A model generated the notes under the pieces. That model saw only the letters and a program-made list of their open reading frames with translations. It searched no databases and was not told the DNA's origin. A DNA stretch of 64,000 nt. It comes from Desulfovibrionaceae bacterium (GTDB taxonomy: Bacteria; Desulfobacterota; Desulfovibrionia; Desulfovibrionales; Desulfovibrionaceae). A program made the translations under genes and the position numbers. The first letter of the stretch is position 1, and each line of letters starts with the position of its first letter. Positions 34,886 to 42,772 of this stretch are shown in pieces. The stretch lies in contig JAHZEL010000023.1 in NCBI GenBank assembly GCA_019421865.1, positions 58,256 through 122,255 on the forward strand, read 5' to 3'.

Positions 34886-36874
34886 ATGCCCAGTCAGGAA
34901 AGCTATCTTCAGTCCGAGGAACGTCAGAAGGCCATCGTCGAGCAGAAAAGGATCTTTCTTTCCGGCGGTACGGTGGATACCGGCATCGTGAGCAGCATGA
35001 TTCTTCGTTCCTGGGAGCGGAGCGTGGCGGCGCATGTCGATCCGGGCGTTCGGGAAAGGCCCCGGGTGAGCGAGGGGGAACTGAAGGCCATTCTTGAGGA
35101 AAACGCAGATTTTATGAACTGCGCAAAAACCATCCTGGATCAGATGTTCTCCTCCATACAGGAGGCCGTAAGCGCGCTGAGTCTGGTCAGCGCCGAAGGC
35201 GTGACCCTGTATATTTCCAACCGTGTGTCGCATAAGATGTATTATCCCGACGCGCTGGTGGGCAGCATCAACACCGAGGAGGCCCGCGGCACCAACGGCA
35301 TAGGCACCTGCCTTGCGGAGCGCCGTCCCGTGGAAATCATAGGCGCCGAGCATTTCCGCTTCAGCGGGGAGTGCTGGAGCTGTTCCGCGGCCCCCATTCT
35401 CACGAGCGAAGGAAAGCTCGTAGGCGTGCTCAACGTCACGCAGCCGCGCAAGCAGTACCATGCGCACACGCACGGCATGGTCAAGGCAGCCGTATGCGCC
35501 ATTACAGAACAGCTCCGCCTGCGCAGTCTGCTTCAGCAGCGGGAAACCATCATGGAAATGCTCGACGACGGCGTGCTGGTGCTTTCGGCCTCCGGCGTCA
35601 TCGACATCGTGAACAGAAAGGCCGTGGCCATGCTGGGGCGGAAAGGTGCGCTTCAGGGCGAGAATCTGCGGAACGTGCTTCATCCGGGAGCAACGCTGGA
35701 GGAGATACTGCAGACGAACAGTCACATTCAGGATCAGGAAATGCTCTTTCCCCTGAAGCACGGCTCTCCGCTTGCCTGTTTCGTTTCGGTCGTACCCATT
35801 GCCGGGGGCGGAAGAGTCATCACCATGCGCGAAGCCAAGCGCATGCGTCAGGTGGCTGTACAGGTAGCGGGCATTAAGCCTTCCTACACCTTCGACAGAA
35901 TCATGGGCAGCTCCACGGTTCTGAAGGAGGCCATGGATCAGGCCAAGCTCGTGGCGGGCAGTCATACCACCGTCCTTCTTCTCGGCGAGAGCGGAACGGG
36001 CAAGGAACTTTTTGCCCAGGCCATTCACAATGCCAGCCCTCGGGCCTCGCATCCTTTCGTGGCCGTGAACTGCGGCGCGCTGCCCCGCAACCTTGTGGAG
36101 AGCGAGCTGTTCGGCTACAGCGAAGGCGCGTTTACCGGCGCAAGCCGCTCGGGCAAGCCGGGCAAGTTCGAGCTGGCCGACGGAGGCACCATTTTTCTGG
36201 ACGAGATAGGCGAACTGCCTCTTGATGCGCAGGTTTCTCTGCTGCGTCTTCTGCAGAACGGTGAAGTCACGCGCGTGGGCGGAAAGTACAGCCGTATGGT
36301 ATCCGTGCGCGTGGTGGCGGCCACGAACCGGAATCTGGAAGAAGCCGTGCGTGAGCGTTCCTTCCGCGAGGATCTGTATTACCGACTGAACGTGTTCCCC
36401 ATCAATCTGCCGCCGCTGCGCGAACGCCTCGGTGACGTGGAGCTTCTGGCCCGTTATTTTCTGCGCAAGTTTGCGCTCGGCATGGGCAAGGTGGTGCCGG
36501 GCTTCACGCCGGAGGCTCTCGCCTGCATGGAGCGCTATCAGTGGCCGGGCAACGTGCGCGAACTGGAAAACATGGTTGAACGCATGGTCAACGTGGTCAG
36601 AGACGGACAGCCCGTGGACGAAAGCTGTCTGCCCGCGCATATGCTTGCGGCAGGCAGCCGGAGCAGCGCAGGCCCGGCCGACGTCGGGACAGCAGGACTG
36701 CTTGTGGGCGATTCAGGTCTGCTGGCGGCCAGAGAGGTGGAGAGCATCATCGACGTGCTGCGCTCCACGCACGGCAACATGCGCGCAGCCGCCGCCATGC
36801 TGGGCATTTCCCGCGGAGGGCTTTACCTTAAAATAAAACGTCTCGGCATCAACGTGGAGCAGTGGAGAAAATAA
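34886..36874 (+). CDS. AcoR-type sigma-54-dependent transcriptional activator (GAF-PAS-AAA+-Fis)
   Basis: A 662-residue enhancer-binding protein. A GAF sensory region spans about 70-215 (ARGTNGIGTCLAERRPVEIIGAEHF, TEGKLVGVLNVTQP-like), a PAS-like segment about 220-320, then the AAA+ domain with Walker A GESGTGKE (367-374), GAFTGA sigma-54 contact loop (414-419) and GTIFLDE. A Fis-type helix-turn-helix ends it (NMRAAAAMLGISRGGLYLKI). No receiver domain, so it probably senses a small molecule directly. GGAGG lies 15 bases before ATG, farther than usual. It is divergent from the operon whose sigma-54 promoter it most likely activates. Confidence 0.92.
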   Translation: MPSQESYLQSEERQKAIVEQKRIFLSGGTVDTGIVSSMILRSWERSVAAHVDPGVRERPRVSEGELKAILEENADFMNCAKTILDQMFSSIQEAVSALSLVSAEGVTLYISNRVSHKMYYPDALVGSINTEEARGTNGIGTCLAERRPVEIIGAEHFRFSGECWSCSAAPILTSEGKLVGVLNVTQPRKQYHAHTHGMVKAAVCAITEQLRLRSLLQQRETIMEMLDDGVLVLSASGVIDIVNRKAVAMLGRKGALQGENLRNVLHPGATLEEILQTNSHIQDQEMLFPLKHGSPLACFVSVVPIAGGGRVITMREAKRMRQVAVQVAGIKPSYTFDRIMGSSTVLKEAMDQAKLVAGSHTTVLLLGESGTGKELFAQAIHNASPRASHPFVAVNCGALPRNLVESELFGYSEGAFTGASRSGKPGKFELADGGTIFLDEIGELPLDAQVSLLRLLQNGEVTRVGGKYSRMVSVRVVAATNRNLEEAVRERSFREDLYYRLNVFPINLPPLRERLGDVELLARYFLRKFALGMGKVVPGFTPEALACMERYQWPGNVRELENMVERMVNVVRDGQPVDESCLPAHMLAAGSRSSAGPADVGTAGLLVGDSGLLAAREVESIIDVLRSTHGNMRAAAAMLGISRGGLYLKIKRLGINVEQWRK

Positions 36875-36898
36875 GCCTCCATCGAAAAATCGTCATGG

Positions 36899-36932
36899 AA
36901 AAGGACGTGGTCTTCGGATCACGTCCTTTTTT
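36899..36932 (+). terminator. Terminator after the AcoR-type regulator
   Basis: GGACGTGGTC-TTCG-GATCACGTCC with one G-U pair, then six T. Confidence 0.9.
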
Positions 36933-37255
36933 CTGTACTCTTCAGTCGGGGACGGCTGGTTTGCTTTCGGCTTTTGGACTCTTCAAGTTCCCGACGATTG
37001 CCGGAAAACGCTACCTGCCGGTTTGCGGGCTCGCAGCGGTGATTTTTCTGAGACTACGGAATGACGTCGCCCCGACTCGTACCGAACTCCGACAATCTGT
37101 GTCCGCGTCCAGATTTTCGGAGAGACGCGGCCTTCTGAGGGCGTTTTTTCAGGAGTCGGGGGAGCAGTATATTAAAAGGTTCTTTTTCGGTCGTCGGCGG
37201 AACGGCATTGACAGGATGGAGCAAATTCCGGATGCTCTGCCGCGGGAGTGAGACT
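36933..37255. other. Gene-free leader region upstream of crcB
   Basis: About 320 bases without a convincing gene. The open frame crossing it has no family resemblance. I looked for the fluoride riboswitch that often precedes crcB and did not find its GGxGATGG core. A weak ACGC...GCGT stem followed by six T at about 37126-37149 could be an attenuator. Confidence 0.4.
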
Positions 37256-37615
37256 ATGCATTCTATTGTGTTCATTGCCGCGGGCGGCGCTCTGGGAGCG
37301 TTGTGCCGCTATCTGACGGGCATGCTTGCCTCGGCCGTGTTCGGTCCGTCCTTTCCTGCGGGCACGCTCATCGTCAACGTCGTCGGCTGCTTCGTCATCG
37401 GAAGCGTGTATGCCGTGCAGCCTTCCGGCCTTCTGTCCGAGTTCGTGCTTCAGGGCTTCTGCGGCGCGCTGACCACGTTCTCCACGTTTTCGCTGGACAG
37501 CTTCCGGCTGTTTCAGCAGGGGTATGCGGGAAAGGCGACGGCCAACATTCTTCTGAACATGGTGCTCGGCCTGGCGGCTGCGGCGGCGGGGCTTACGTTG
37601 TTTCATCAGGCATAG
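37256..37615 (+). CDS. crcB: Fluoride ion channel CrcB/Fluc, first copy
   Basis: A 119-residue protein with four transmembrane helices, a fluoride exporter subunit. GGALGALCRY, TLIVNVVGCFVIG and the pore motif GALTTFSTFSLD with its Phe box are present. Start ATG 37256 after GGGAG. A second, diverged crcB follows 51 bases later, which suggests a heterodimeric Fluc pair rather than the usual homodimer. Confidence 0.93.
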   Translation: MHSIVFIAAGGALGALCRYLTGMLASAVFGPSFPAGTLIVNVVGCFVIGSVYAVQPSGLLSEFVLQGFCGALTTFSTFSLDSFRLFQQGYAGKATANILLNMVLGLAAAAAGLTLFHQA

Positions 37616-37666
37616 CGGAGAAGGGCTCTCGGAATACGTTTTCGAGTGGCCCCGGAGAGCGGACAC

Positions 37667-38068
37667 ATGAGACAGTTTACAAAGCAGGTCATGGCGGTGA
37701 TGAGCGGCGGCGCGCTCGGCGCGGTATGCCGCGTGGAACTGAGCAGACTCATCATGAGCGGAACGGGCGGAGCGTTTCCTTTCGGCATTCTGTTCGTCAA
37801 CATGCTCGGATCCTTTCTTCTCGGGCTTCTCATGGGCGCGGCCTCCCGCACCAGACACGGCTATCCCACGGCCACGGCCTTCATGGCCACGGGCTTTTTC
37901 GGCGGCTTCACCACCTTTTCCTCCTTCGGCCTCGATACGGTGCTGCTCTGGAAGGCGGACCATATCGTATCTGCCCTTCTCAATGTCGGCCTGAACGCAG
38001 GTCTCTGCATGGCTCTTGCGGGACTCGGCTGGACATTGGCGGCTCCCCGGCCGGGAGAGCGTGCGTGA
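37667..38068 (+). CDS. crcB: Fluoride ion channel CrcB/Fluc, second copy
   Basis: A 133-residue four-helix Fluc subunit with GGALGAVCRV, LFVNMLGSFLLG and GFFGGFTTFSSFGLD. It differs clearly from the first copy, so this is not a recent duplication. GGAG precedes ATG 37667. The stop TGA overlaps the GTG start of the next gene. Confidence 0.93.
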   Translation: MRQFTKQVMAVMSGGALGAVCRVELSRLIMSGTGGAFPFGILFVNMLGSFLLGLLMGAASRTRHGYPTATAFMATGFFGGFTTFSSFGLDTVLLWKADHIVSALLNVGLNAGLCMALAGLGWTLAAPRPGERA

Positions 38069-38337
38069 GCTTCTGGAGCGTGTATCTTCTCGCCTGTTCC
38101 GACGGCACGCTCTATTGCGGCGTGACTACCGACATGGACCGGCGGCTGGCCATGCACAACGGCCTTTTGCCCGGCGGCGCGAGGTACACGAGAGGAAGAA
38201 GACCGGTACGCCTTCTGGTCAGCGTCGGCGGTTTGGATAAAGGCGCGGCGCTCAGACTGGAGCGCGCGGTAAAAAAGCTTCCGCGCTCAAAGAAGCTCCC
38301 GGCGCTCATGGCCGTGCAGAACGATACGGCATCATGA
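38065..38337 (+). CDS. GIY-YIG domain protein (UPF0213/YhbQ-like)
   Basis: A 90-residue single-domain GIY-YIG protein. VYLLACSDGTLYCGVTTDMDRRLAMHN holds the YxL...LYxGxTxDxxxRxxxHN pattern, and ARYTRGRRPVRLL is the following block. GTG 38065 is the likely start, overlapping the crcB stop by four bases with GGGAGAG upstream; no ATG is available. Related small proteins have nuclease folds, often of uncertain role. It is the last gene of the crcB operon. Confidence 0.85.
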   Translation: MSFWSVYLLACSDGTLYCGVTTDMDRRLAMHNGLLPGGARYTRGRRPVRLLVSVGGLDKGAALRLERAVKKLPRSKKLPALMAVQNDTAS

Positions 38338-38341
38338 CGAA

Positions 38342-38368
38342 GCCCCTTCCACCGGAAGGGGCGTTTTT
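38342..38368 (+). terminator. Terminator of the crcB operon
   Basis: GCCCCTTCC-ACC-GGAAGGGGC followed by GTTTTTG. Confidence 0.9.
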
Positions 38369-38419
38369 GTTTCGGACGGGCCAGCCATTTCCGCCCCGGC
38401 CGTGGCAAGACTTCCGCAC

Positions 38420-38448
38420 TTGACCGCAAAGTCGCGCGGGAATATGCT
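38420..38448 (+). promoter_or_regulatory. Promoter of tolB
   Basis: TTGACC, 17 bases, TATGCT; about 55 bases of leader before the tolB ATG. Confidence 0.6.
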
Positions 38449-38508
38449 CTTTCCTCCCTCGGACAGCCTGAAAAAAGGCGACCCAGAACTCTATTCAAGG
38501 GTGTCAAA

Positions 38509-39825
38509 ATGCGTAAGTTTATTCAGCTATTTCATAGCTCCGCCACTGTTCTGCTTCTTCTGCTTCTGGTGACGGTTCTGCCCTGTCACGCCGCCACCAT
38601 GGTGGACATCTACGGTCCCGGTCAGAATCAGATCAATCTGGCCATGGCCGCGCCTCTTACGGCGCCCAATCAGCGCGCCACGGCTCTCGGCGCCGAGCTG
38701 AACGATGCCATCAACGCCGATCTGAACTTCCTGCCCTTCATGAAGCTCACCTCTCCTTCCGCCGTGCTTGGCGGTACGGTGCTTTCGGCCTGGCAGGGCG
38801 CGCAGGTGGACTTCCGCCGCTTCCAGATCGCCGGCGCCGACCTGCTCGTCACGGCGCACTGGCCTTCCGGCGACAGGGAAAACAGCACGGTGGAGCTTCG
38901 TGTCTTTGAAACCTATTCCGGCAAGTTCGTGTTCGGCAACGCCTATTCCGGCGTGACCCATACCGAAGTGCCCAACGTTGCCGACCGCTTCTGCGACGAT
39001 CTTATGGAAGCGCTGACCGGCGCCCGCGGCTTCTTCAGCAGCTCTCTGGCCTTCGTGAAGGGCAACGGACGCAAGCGCGACGTGTGGGTCGTGCGTGCCA
39101 CCGGCCGCGATCTGCGTCAGGTCACCAACATTCCCGGCGCGGCCATGTCTCCTTCCTGGTCTCCCGACGGTCGTTACGTCGTGTTCAGTCACCTCGACGA
39201 CAGCACCCATGCCCTCGGCATCTGGGATCGCATGAATAATTCCGTGAAGCGTGTGCGCTTCCCCGGCAACACCGTCATTGGTCCGTGCTTCCTGCCCGAC
39301 AACCGCGTGGCCGTGAGCCTTTCCACCGGTCATTATCCCGACATCTTCCTGCTGAACCGTCAGTTCCAGCGTGAACGTACTCTGGAACAGAGCCCTGCCA
39401 TCGACGTGTCTCCCTCGTTCGATGCCACGGGCACCAAGATGGCCTTCACCTCCAGCCGCCTCGGCAGCCCGCAGGTGTTCCTGAAGGACTTCACCACGGG
39501 CACCGTGACCCGCGTGAGCACGGACGGTTCCTACAACTCCGAACCCTGCATCAGCCCCGACGGCACGCTCATTGCCTATACCAAGGCCACGCCGTCCGGC
39601 TTCCGCATCTTCGTGCACGACATGGTGACCGGCTACGAGCAGCAGATCTCCTTCGGCCCCGGCCGGGACGAACAGCCCGCCTTTGCTCCGGACAGCTACT
39701 TCGTTGCCTTTACCTCCACCAGAAGCGGCTCGTCGCAGATTTATCTGACCACTCGTCACGGCGGCGAGGCGAAACATGTGCCCACGGGACCGGGAAATGC
39801 CTCCTTCCCGAGCTGGGGAAAGTAA
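38509..39825 (+). CDS. tolB: Tol-Pal system protein TolB
   Basis: A 438-residue periplasmic protein that links Pal at the outer membrane to the TolA complex. Signal peptide to about residue 29 (LLLLLLVTVLPCHAA). The N-terminal domain shows GGTVLSAWQGAQVDFRRFQIAGADLLVTA, and the C-terminal beta-propeller has WD40-like/PD40 repeats (AMSPSWSPDGRYVVF, DVSPSFDATGTKMAFTS, SEPCISPDGTLIAYT, QPAFAPDSYFVAFTS). pal follows, with its own promoter. The other tol genes are not in this window. Confidence 0.96.
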   Translation: MRKFIQLFHSSATVLLLLLLVTVLPCHAATMVDIYGPGQNQINLAMAAPLTAPNQRATALGAELNDAINADLNFLPFMKLTSPSAVLGGTVLSAWQGAQVDFRRFQIAGADLLVTAHWPSGDRENSTVELRVFETYSGKFVFGNAYSGVTHTEVPNVADRFCDDLMEALTGARGFFSSSLAFVKGNGRKRDVWVVRATGRDLRQVTNIPGAAMSPSWSPDGRYVVFSHLDDSTHALGIWDRMNNSVKRVRFPGNTVIGPCFLPDNRVAVSLSTGHYPDIFLLNRQFQRERTLEQSPAIDVSPSFDATGTKMAFTSSRLGSPQVFLKDFTTGTVTRVSTDGSYNSEPCISPDGTLIAYTKATPSGFRIFVHDMVTGYEQQISFGPGRDEQPAFAPDSYFVAFTSTRSGSSQIYLTTRHGGEAKHVPTGPGNASFPSWGK

Positions 39826-39865
39826 AATAATTTAAATTTCCTGGCGAAATCCCCCCTCCGCGCGC

Positions 39866-39893
39866 TTGACAACAGCATGGGCGAGGGTAATAT
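39866..39893 (+). promoter_or_regulatory. Promoter of pal
   Basis: TTGACA, 16 bases, TAATAT between tolB and pal, so pal can be transcribed independently of tolB. The predicted leader is about 95 bases. Confidence 0.7.
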
Positions 39894-39994
39894 GCCCTTC
39901 TGCCCAATATGTGCAGTTTTCTTTCCATGCTCCGTAATCAAGAGGGACGAGCTGGAGAGAGAAATATTATGCTTAACTCTCAGGAGGAGTTATC

Positions 39995-40483
39995 ATGAAG
40001 TCTTTGAAGTCTTTTGGCCTGGTTATGGTTATGGCTCTGGCTCTCGGCATGGGTGCCGGCTGCGCCAAGAAGAACGCTGAAGTGGAAAACGTGGAAGCCG
40101 CTGCTCCCGTGATGTCCACCTCCGCTGTCGACGCTGCTGCTCAGCAGATCACCGACGGTGTTGTGTACTTTGATTTCGACAAGTACGACATCAAGGCTGA
40201 ATACCGCGACATGCTGCAGCAGAAGGCTGAACTCATGAAGCAGTATCCTTCCATCCGCGTGCGCATCGAAGGCAACTGCGACGAACGCGGCACCCAGGAA
40301 TACAACCTCGCCCTCGGCGAACGTCGTGCCCGCGCTGCCTACGAATACATGATCCGTCTTGGCGTGCCTGCCGAACAGCTCGACATCATCTCCTACGGCA
40401 AGGAACGTCCTGCTGTTGAAGGTACCGGCGACGCTGTGTGGTCCAAGAACCGCCGTGACGAATTCAACGTCATCGCTCGCTAA
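39995..40483 (+). CDS. pal: Peptidoglycan-associated lipoprotein Pal
   Basis: A 162-residue outer-membrane lipoprotein. Lipobox GAGC with Cys23 after a classic signal. The OmpA-like peptidoglycan-binding domain has VYFDFDKYDIKAEYRDML and GNCDERGTQEYNLALGERRARAAYEYM, with the Asp and Arg that bind diaminopimelate. AGGAGG lies 7 bases before ATG. Functions with TolB, encoded just upstream. Confidence 0.97.
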   Translation: MKSLKSFGLVMVMALALGMGAGCAKKNAEVENVEAAAPVMSTSAVDAAAQQITDGVVYFDFDKYDIKAEYRDMLQQKAELMKQYPSIRVRIEGNCDERGTQEYNLALGERRARAAYEYMIRLGVPAEQLDIISYGKERPAVEGTGDAVWSKNRRDEFNVIAR

Positions 40484-40491
40484 GTTAAGCT
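40463..40491 (+). promoter_or_regulatory. Possible tRNA-Pro promoter inside the 3' end of pal
   Basis: TTCAAC, 17 bases, TAAGCT. Suggested because the tRNA abuts the pal terminator and needs another source of transcription; the match is weak. Confidence 0.3.
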
Positions 40492-40496
40492 GATGT

Positions 40497-40534
40497 AAGG
40501 CTGCCCTGTGTCCTCTGCAGGGCAGCCTTTTTTT
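40497..40534 (+). terminator. Terminator after pal
   Basis: AAGGCTGCCCTG/CAGGGCAGCCTT 12-bp stem, nine-base loop, seven T. Its T-run ends exactly where the tRNA begins. Confidence 0.92.
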
Positions 40535-40609
40535 CGGGGCGTGGCGCAGGGGTAGCGCACCTGCTTTGGGAGCAGGGAGTCGCTGGTTCAAATCCAGTCG
40601 CCCCGACCA
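40535..40609 (+). tRNA. tRNA-Pro (anticodon TGG)
   Basis: Full cloverleaf: acceptor stem CGGGGCG/CGCCCCG, D-arm GCGC...GCGC, anticodon stem CCTGC/GCAGG around TTTGGGA (anticodon TGG), T-arm GCTGG-TTCAAAT-CCAGT, discriminator A and encoded CCA. An intrinsic terminator follows. Confidence 0.97.
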
Positions 40610-40619
40610 GCATAATAGG

Positions 40620-40662
40620 AAAAGAGCATCGTAAGGGATGACCTTATGATGCTCTTTTTTTG
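40620..40662 (+). terminator. Terminator after tRNA-Pro
   Basis: AAAGAGCATC(G)TAAGG pairs with CCTTATGATGCTCTTT, followed by a run of T. Confidence 0.9.
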
Positions 40663-41260
40663 TGTTTAACGGCGGGCTCTGGAGAAGCGGAGAGGGGCGC
40701 CTTTTCCGGAAGATTTGCGGCGGCGGATAGTATCCGTTTCCCGCGCTTATCCTTCGCCGTTTTTTGGGAGAGCTGCAACGGAGGGGGAAGAGGGGCGGCC
40801 TGTTTTTTTCTGATGGTTGCTTCTTAAATTATGGGGCAGGTTCGCGCCTCTGAAATATCTTTTTTCATCCTGCCTTACTGCCGGTACAGACTTGCGTCTC
40901 AGGCTCTGGACTGTTGCGGCAGGCCGGATTCATGCGGAGGGCTGCTTTCACTCGGAAGTCGTTTTCGATGTCATGGTGAGGACGGTCTTCAGAAGAGCCC
41001 GGCAGAACCGGAACATGGAGAGCCCTTTCTCTGGATGAAAATTTTGGAAGAGAAAAATTTGTAATATGTTGAAAATATTAATGAAATATTTTTACTATGC
41101 CTGTCTTTTTTCTGTCTTGCTGTTTCGGTAAAAGGTACAGAATTTTCGGAATGTCGAAGAATGTGCAGTATATTTTTCACACGGCTTGACAAGAAGTTCC
41201 CTATTACCGAAAGTAGACGGGAACCGATCATCCCGCCCATTATGAAAACAGGAGGATATC
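40663..41260. other. 600-base region without a clear gene, upstream of uspA
   Basis: No open frame here has a recognisable product or good ribosome site. A hairpin with CGGCGGATA/TATCCTTCGCCG followed by six T at about 40721-40766 looks like an orphan terminator. The last 220 bases are notably AT-rich, and a TTGACA at 41185-41190 with GTTCCC/GGGAAC inverted repeat just downstream may be the uspA control region. Confidence 0.4.
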
Positions 41261-41728
41261 ATGTCTGTTTTTTCCAATATCGTCTGCTGCATCAGCCTGT
41301 CCGAAAATCCCGATGATGTGGCCCAGTATGTCAATGACATCACCCGTCAGAACGATGCCAAACTGATCCTCGTTCATGTTGCCGCCGACAACGATGCCAT
41401 CCTGCGTCGTACCGGCAGCCGCGGCGTGGTGGAACAGCTGATCGAAGAAAGCCGCAAGGCCAACGAAGACGCCTTCACCAAGTATGTGAACAAGCAGTTC
41501 GCCGGTCTCGACACCACCATCGTGCTCACCGAAGGCAAGGTGGAAGATGAACTGCTCAAGATCATCGACAAGTACTGCGCCGACCTCATCGTCATCGGCA
41601 GCATGTCCACCAAGGGCCTGTTCGGTTCTCTGTTCAACAAGCCTTCCGAAAACATCATCGGCAAGACCCGCATTCCCGTCATGGTCATTCCCAACGATCT
41701 GAGCCTGGAATGCACGCCCGACTTCTAA
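41261..41728 (+). CDS. Universal stress protein family protein
   Basis: A 155-residue UspA-fold protein. NIVCCISLSENPDDVAQYVNDITRQNDAKLILVHV forms the first half and ADLIVIGSMSTKGLFGSLFNKPSENIIGKTRIPVMVIP the second, with a GSxxxxG...GS nucleotide-binding pattern. Such proteins are induced under stress or growth arrest; some bind ATP. AGGAGG precedes ATG by 6 bases. It stands alone with a strong terminator behind it. Confidence 0.92.
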   Translation: MSVFSNIVCCISLSENPDDVAQYVNDITRQNDAKLILVHVAADNDAILRRTGSRGVVEQLIEESRKANEDAFTKYVNKQFAGLDTTIVLTEGKVEDELLKIIDKYCADLIVIGSMSTKGLFGSLFNKPSENIIGKTRIPVMVIPNDLSLECTPDF

Positions 41729-41749
41729 GTCGTCCGTTGCTTTCATATT

Positions 41750-41787
41750 AAAAGACCCGCCGGTGTTCATAGCCGGCGGGTCTTTTG
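41750..41787. terminator. Terminator after the universal stress gene
   Basis: 14-bp stem AAAGACCCGCCGG.../...CCGGCGGGTCTTT with nine-base loop and T-run; A-run on the other side. Confidence 0.9.
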
Positions 41788-42107
41788 CTTCTGGGAAGAC
41801 TGGCATTTCGAGCCTCAGAGGCTGTACTTTCGCTGTCTTTTGAGCGGAATAGCGCGGGAGGGCACGTAGAAGATGTCTGTGGGCATGCTGAAGATGGAGC
41901 GTGCGGGCGATCAGCGCCCATCTTCGGCTCTCGTATTCTCGTGCTGCGGTGTCTTTCGTGGAACACGAGTCGCGGCGCGGAGGAGGGGAATCCGGGGCGT
42001 TCAGGCGTCAGGAACGCAGGACTCGTGCAGAGCTGGATTCATGCCTCAAATTCCGCAGGCCTGCCGTCGCTGCGCTTTGGTTGACGCGGAATCGCCCCCC
42101 CCCATCG
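41788..42107. other. Gene-free gap
   Basis: About 320 bases between convergent genes in which I see no supported gene or clear structure. A run of eight C lies at about 42095. Confidence 0.4.
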
Positions 42108-42695
42108 TCATGGCAGAAGAGCGTCAGGAATACGATCTTTTTCGGTAACGGCTCTCAGTATCCGGCAGGGATTGCCTGCGGCCACCACGCCCGCAGGAAC
42201 ATCGCGCGTCACCACGCTGCCTGCGCCTATGATGCTGCCGTCGCCGATGCTGACGCCGGGCAGCACCGTGACGTGACCGCCCATCCAGACATCGTTGCCC
42301 ACGGTCACGGGCCTGGCGTATTCCAGTCCGGCGGCTCTCTGCCTGGGATCCGTCGGGTGAACGGCCGTGTAGATGCCGCACTGAGGCCCTATGAAGCAGT
42401 TTCTGCCGAAGCGTACGGGCGCGCAGTCGAGAATGACGAGGCCGTAGTTGGCAAAGAAATCCTCGCCGATTTCGATGTTGAAGCCGTAATCGCAGCGGAA
42501 ACCCGGTTCGATGAGAAAGCGTTCTCCCGTTTTGCCGAGTATCTGCCGCAGCTTTTCGCATCGTTCCTCAAGCCGGGAGGGGAGTATGGCGTCGCAGGTG
42601 AGGCAGGCGTCCACGCAGGCGCGGTGAAGCCGTACCAGCTCCTGATCCTGCACGCTATAGATCCGCCCGGTCGTCATTCTTTCCAGTTGCGTCAT
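42108..42695 (-). CDS. Maltose/galactoside O-acetyltransferase-like (LbH hexapeptide) protein
   Basis: A 195-residue left-handed beta-helix acyltransferase of the LacA/Maa group. The N-terminal Mac domain is followed by hexapeptide repeats (IEIGEDFFANYGLVILDCAPVRFGRNCFIGPQCGIYTAVHP with the catalytic His, then VTVGNDVWMGGHVTVLPGVSIGDGSIIGAGSVVTRDVPAGVVAAGNPCRIL). It acetylates a sugar or similar acceptor from acetyl-CoA; the acceptor is unknown. GGAG lies 7 bases before ATG. It follows the fusA terminator, so any cotranscription with the str operon would need readthrough. Confidence 0.9.
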   Translation of the reverse strand: MTQLERMTTGRIYSVQDQELVRLHRACVDACLTCDAILPSRLEERCEKLRQILGKTGERFLIEPGFRCDYGFNIEIGEDFFANYGLVILDCAPVRFGRNCFIGPQCGIYTAVHPTDPRQRAAGLEYARPVTVGNDVWMGGHVTVLPGVSIGDGSIIGAGSVVTRDVPAGVVAAGNPCRILRAVTEKDRIPDALLP

Positions 42696-42707
42696 GTTTT
42701 CTCCATG

Positions 42708-42735
42708 AAAAAAGGCCGGAGCGTGAGCTCCGGCC
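42708..42735 (-). terminator. Terminator of the rpsL-rpsG-fusA operon
   Basis: On the minus strand GGCCGGAGC-TCAC-GCTCCGGCC followed by six T. Confidence 0.92.
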
Positions 42736-42772
42736 TTCGATTCTTTGGCCTGTCAGGGAAATCCCTGTACGA

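Noticed and set aside
36933..37255. Possible fluoride riboswitch before crcB
   Set aside because: I could not find the conserved GGxGATGG and pseudoknot elements by eye; only a weak attenuator-like stem is present.
41095..41343. Small minus-strand open frames upstream of and overlapping uspA
   Set aside because: They overlap the uspA control region and start, lack ribosome sites and show no protein-like pattern.
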